A stretch of DNA of 64,000 nucleotides from Gymnopilus junonius. Lineage: Eukaryota > Basidiomycota > Agaricomycetes > Agaricales > Galerinaceae. This document shows positions 60,068 to 64,000 of the stretch, piece after piece. The notes under the pieces are model-generated. The model saw only the letters and a list, made by a program, of their open reading frames with translations. It was not told where the DNA came from and did no database searches. The translations under genes and the position numbers were made by a program. Location: positions 43,513 through 107,512 of the forward strand of contig JADNYJ010000139.1 of the NCBI GenBank assembly GCA_015501075.1, in the 5' to 3' direction. The first letter of the stretch is position 1; each line of letters opens with the position of its first letter.

Positions 60068-60611
60068 TGTTGAGACAAATGAATGTTGAGGGAAAACTAG
60101 TGACGGCCCGCGTTAAGATAGTCAAGGACGAATTGATAGGTTTGACAATGAATGAGGGTGGCACGAGTGATGGATGTGTGCTCATCAGATGTGCAAGGGA
60201 ATGTCAGAGACCACTAAGTGGCTGAGGCGGACCTGCGCTGGGAAAATGAACCAAGGACGAATTGATAGGTTGGATACTGGTGGCATGAATAATGAATGAG
60301 GGTGGCACAAATGGTGGACGCGTGCTCGTCAGACGTGCAAAGGAATGTCGTAGGCCACTAAGTGGCTGAGGCGGACCTGCACTGGGAAAATGAACGTGTG
60401 ATAGCAGAGACGGCTGCCTGAGGCGACGTTGAACCTGCAAGAGTGATGATAGTATGAAGGAAAGATATGAAATGCGAAGAGAGAGAGGAGCGTGTGCTGC
60501 TTTATGAATGGGGAATGTCACGAGGCCATGGCATGGCCTTGAACGTGGCTGTGTTATTATATATACCGAACAGGGGCCCATGGTATCAAAGGGTGCCACT
60601 CGTCCCTCGAT
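60068..60611. promoter_or_regulatory. Shared divergent promoter with TATA-like core
   Basis: A TATTATATATA tract at about 60552-60562 lies between the 257-aa gene (minus) and the WD40 gene (plus). It can serve either direction: about 50 nt to the plus-strand ATG, about 490 nt to the minus-strand ATG. The minus-strand side contains the direct repeat at 60123-60395. Confidence 0.4.
60123..60395. repeat. Direct repeat, two units of about 129 and 144 bp
   Basis: Units start at 60123 and 60252 with CAAGGACGAATTGATAGG and end with GGGAAAATGAAC; both contain GTGGCTGAGGCGGACCTGC. Confidence 0.8.
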
Positions 60612-62289
60612 ATGTTCGCCTCCATCCTGGCATTATTCGACAGGCATTCTCGTCTGATCGCAACCCTTCGTGGACACACTGGCCCAGTGGTTAGCTTAGC
60701 CATATCGCCAAACGGAAAATTCTTGGCGAGCGGAGGTGGGCGATAATATATACCCATCTGATATCAACTCACACAATCCATCAAGGAGCCGAAGGGATCA
60801 AGATATGGAGTCTCGGGACAGCGAAAGAGATTCCAGTTGGAGAACAGCCATTCTATGAATGAAGCCAAGTGGCCTGCATCTGCTGGATCATGTGTAGAAA
60901 TGAGGTTACAGACATGCTGTGTTATGGAAATGCCCTGGGCTGTCTAGTCTTTCTGCAATATCATGCGAACGAAGTGATTGCCTTCGTTCAGATCTCTATC
61001 AAGCCTCTGATCTTAACGCGATATTCAGGACCGGTTTGAAACCATATTTTCGGCACGTCTTGCCAGAGGAGCAGAAATCACATCCATAGCAGTTGATACA
61101 TCAAGAGGCTCAACGAGGATTGCCACTGGGACATGGGACCGGTGCGTGCAGGCCTGGACCTTTGACTCCGGTTCCAGAAAGCTTGTGTCGGTCTTTTCGA
61201 AGGAGAACAAGGGTGAAATAGAGATGGTGCCAAAGGCCTTGGCTTTTGACACCAACGAAGAGCGCGACTTGTTCATCTTTGGGCTTTACGATGGTGGCCT
61301 GTAAGTTTCCTGACCAAATATAATGTGCTATGCATCTGATCACGATTAGATACAAGAACGGGGGGAAAGACAGCCGGAATATTTCAAAGCATCAGCTGGG
61401 TTCACAAGTGTGAGGCCTTGAACTCTGCCAAGTATTTGAGAAATTGCTGACCCCAACATTAGAGGCAATGCAGCCGTGGATATGGATCGTAGAATTTGCA
61501 TAGTAGATAACATCCAAAACGGCTTTGATCTCTACAAGATGGAAACCGGACTCTTCGTCAAAACTTTCATCACAAAGGATGCTGTCAAAACACATCCAAA
61601 AGGCGTTGCATTTGGAGATAAATCGCGTTTGGTCATAGGGGGGAGCGATCATGGCCATGTTTACATTTTTGACAGGAAGACGGGACGCATTCTCAAGAGC
61701 TTGAGGCATGCGAAACGGGGTGGTGCGGAAACCCTTGCAGTAAGCTCTCAGTCAATGTTTCATCACAGTCGAGGAAATTAATTCGGCCTTATAGGTACAT
61801 GACATGGAAAATGGGAACGTGCTGATTGCCACCGCATCTGCAACATCCTCATCTGGGCCAGGGAACATATTGGTATGGCAATGGAAATCGGAAGACAAGC
61901 GCGGACTTGCTAGTGAAGGGTGGACGCTGCTGAAAGTGATAGACGTCCTCTTCAAGGTAGTTGTTCTCCTAGCAGCAGCAGCATACTTCGTACAACAGGG
62001 CCAGCAGATGGCAGCAAATATGGCCAGAAGGACAGACGATAGCAACTCAGAAATGATGGTCGAGCATGTACATCAAGTGGACAACCGAGGAGTAAGAAGG
62101 GTAGTGGACCATCTGCAGAAGATGAGTGATGTGGGCAAGGTGATTGACGGCGTAAAGAGGGTTGTAAGTACGGGGAACACGCATAATGGAAATGATGCAG
62201 GCAAGACGTTGCCTGACTTGTTAGTGGATGCACGTGCACACCACGGGCAGGAGGTGAATAGGGAAATACGCATCGTCTGTAACTTGTAA
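60612..62289 (+). pseudogene. WD40-repeat protein with C-terminal membrane segment, one in-frame TGA
   Basis: Six exons, 60612-60735, 60786-60973, 61029-61300, 61350-61409, 61463-61739 and 61795-62289, join in frame to 471 codons and TAA. WD40-type features: LRGHTGPVVSLAISPNGKFL with IKIWSL after the first intron, TRIATGTWDRCVQAWTFD, FIFGLYDGGLY, VIGGSDHGHVYIFDR and a closing ILVWQW. A single hydrophobic segment (VLFKVVVLLAAAAYFVQ, about residue 350-370) follows, then a polar tail. The only lesion is TGA at 60860-60862 (codon 67), where related proteins have a tryptophan-like position before V.C..W. The layout matches a WD40/TM family I know as multicopy in agaricomycetes. Truncation leaves almost nothing, so likely a pseudogene, possibly very recent. 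Confidence 0.7.
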
Positions 62290-63230
62290 GTTGGGCAAAG
62301 TAGATACTGAATAGATATTGAACTGGATAGTGAGGTATAGATTAGGCTACGTAAGTTGTTGAGATGTGAAAAAGGCTTACAGAATACTATCGGAACATGG
62401 TCTGGCATCACCAGAAAAACCTACGAGATCTGAAAGCTTGCGCAGACCTCAAAAAAACGAACACTGGCAGGTGGATTCATCAACATGCTTTCACCACCTC
62501 CGCAGCTTAGATTCATGGGAGAAATCCAAATGAATCCAAGGCCTCGATTCAGCGGAGCACTCCTGCTGAACCAAGGGAGAGAAGTGCCAGTATGCAAAGG
62601 GACCTGAGGGAGAGATAGAAGAAAGAAAATTCAGTTGGGTGGGTCACATGTCACGTGATTCAGAGATATGGGGACAATCACATTTTACAATGCTGAACGG
62701 TAACAACGACAATGAGAGACTTCGGAATAGACGCAAAAGCGCCTTGACCTGCACGCACTACTTTTTAGTAGGAGAAACCAGCAGCTCGAAGTCGAAACTT
62801 ACAAGAAAATCCAAATTTACAGATATGCGCAGATATTTGCATTTTACACCGCCGAACAGTGGCTACATCTGTCACAGCTTCAAGAACAACGGAGGAGATA
62901 AGTGACCTGCTTATTGTGCTTTTGAGAGGGAGAAATAAGCAGCTTGAATAGGGCACTTACAATAAAATTCCAATTCAATCTACGGTGAGAGCATCACGTG
63001 ACTAACGTCTTAAACCCACGAGGAAATTACATTTTACAAAGCTGAAGGACGATGATGCGTGGTGGGCTTCAGATCAACGGAGAGCAGGTCTGAGTTCTCC
63101 TCCTCCAGCGTATCAACCACACGTTCCTCGGTCATTGTTGAGAGTGGGCCTGTCGAAGTTGGAGGTAGCAGTGTCATTGATAACAGAGGCTCGTCAGCAG
63201 TGGGGTTGTTCAAAGCTTGACAATTAGAAC
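62290..63230. other. Intergenic with two related purine-rich segments
   Basis: Segments at about 62770-62850 and 62925-62990 share a GAGAAA...AGCAGCT.GAA...CTTACAA.AAAAT.CAA pattern, suggesting an old duplication. No gene. Confidence 0.4.
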
Positions 63231-63270
63231 TTAGTAATGAGGGTGCAGATTGTCAGGAAGAGACAGAAGA

Positions 63271-63903
63271 TTCATCGGCGCAATCCAGATGAATCCGGGA
63301 GATGAGGTAGCAAGGCCGTCCTCAGGGTTGGGTTGAGTGGGCGACGACGTTGCGGGCACACTGTTAGAATTCAGGGAGATGAGGTAAGTAGGCTGACTAG
63401 GCCGTCCTCCGAACGCTATGTTATTGGTGGAAGATGTCGGGATTGGGTTGAGTGGGCAACGACATGGCGGGGACACTGTTAGCATTCAGTTAAACACTAC
63501 TGCTCCATAAGGTAATCCAGGCAGTTAGTGGGTCAAGATGAAACCTTCAAATCAAAGGGTTGAGGCTGAATTGAGAAGCTCGATGTCCCACTGATGACTG
63601 GATCCTGGGGATGAAGGAGTAACAAACATTGAGAGGGTAGGATGTGTGTGCAGAATCCACGCCGCTCCGAACAATGTAGTTCATAGAAATTTGAAGTAGT
63701 CACGTCTTTCGAGGCTGGGTGATATGCAAAAGAGTTGAAGTGAGCCAAGACAGGAGGAAAAAGGTTCATTGGAGCAATCCAAATGAACCTGAGCAATGAG
63801 GTGACAAGGTTGTCCTCTAAACTTTATTGCTGGCGAATATTGCGAAGAGACGACCAAGTCCACGCGGCTCCGAACAACACAGCTCATACGAATTTGAAGC
63901 AGT
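63271..63903. repeat. Degenerate repeats near the right edge
   Basis: GCAATCCA.ATGAA.C...GATGAGGT..CAAGG..GTCCTC occurs at 63271-63323 and 63766-63818. A second motif, CCACGC.GCTCCGAACAA, occurs at 63657 and 63859. GGTTGAGTGGGC.ACGAC..GCGGG.ACACTGTTAG is duplicated at about 63330 and 63445. The copies are imperfect. Confidence 0.65.
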
Positions 63904-64000
63904 CGATGTAGGCGATGACGTCGAAATGGTGTATATGGGCGATCATCTCCTCCCACTTTAGACCCTCTATGGTAGGATAACCGCGTGGCGGCGGGGTGCA
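63904..64000. other. Window edge, nothing recognised
   Basis: Continues the repeat-like sequence; no gene can be called. Confidence 0.5.

Noticed and set aside
20891..60862. TGA might be read as tryptophan in this genome
   Set aside because: Several intact genes here end in TGA (B2, 45463 gene, 980-aa gene), one in-frame TGA replaces Arg, one is caused by a frameshift, and TAG stops occur too. Mutational decay explains it better.
1..64000. tRNA or rRNA genes
   Set aside because: I looked for T-loop GGTTCRA-type words with matching stems and for rRNA-like blocks on both strands and found none.

Overview
The window looks like nuclear DNA of a basidiomycete fungus, most likely a mushroom-forming agaricomycete. 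Genes are sparse and split by short (about 45-90 nt) GT-AG introns. Several have a TATA box about 45-50 nt upstream of the start. The recognisable families are ones I know as expanded in agaricomycetes: F-box proteins, KRE9/KNH-type small secreted proteins, 7-TM proteins, ubiquitin-like-domain proteins, fungal aminoglycoside-phosphotransferase-like proteins, and several lineage-specific multicopy families. I could run no search, so every family name rests on motif recognition. I saw no rRNA, tRNA or CRISPR.

Layout. 1-13 kb is almost gene-free: a decayed KRE9/KNH-like pseudogene, a hairpin-forming inverted repeat and microsatellites. 13.3-20.4 kb holds two copies of a divergent gene pair (here A on the minus strand, B on the plus strand). 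Only B2 (19586-20433) is open throughout; A1 is truncated, A2 has three in-frame stops, B1 is frameshifted. 20.4-27 kb holds two tandem F-box paralogues, each broken by one different lesion. 29.7-32.7 kb holds an intact KRE9/KNH-like secreted protein, a 103-aa protein whose first coding exon is only the ATG, and a 97-aa eight-cysteine secreted protein. 33.6-37.3 kb holds a ubiquitin-like-domain gene and a 293-aa seven-helix membrane protein. 39-47 kb has a small basic protein, a third decayed F-box gene, an APH-family gene with an altered catalytic motif, and a two-exon gene of unknown family.

47.6-62.3 kb is a distinct block: satellite-like repeats, a 980-aa intact gene, a long decayed coiled-coil gene, a DNA-transposon-like element with terminal inverted repeats, an intact 257-aa gene, and a WD40/transmembrane gene interrupted by one TGA. 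I recognise the four protein families as multicopy agaricomycete families of unknown function; finding them side by side suggests a linked, possibly mobile, cassette. 62.3-64 kb holds degenerate repeats.

Overall theme: duplicates decaying in place. Most lesions are nonsense changes explicable by C:G to T:A transitions (often Trp to TGA or TAG), plus some one-base indels, while one copy of several families stays intact.
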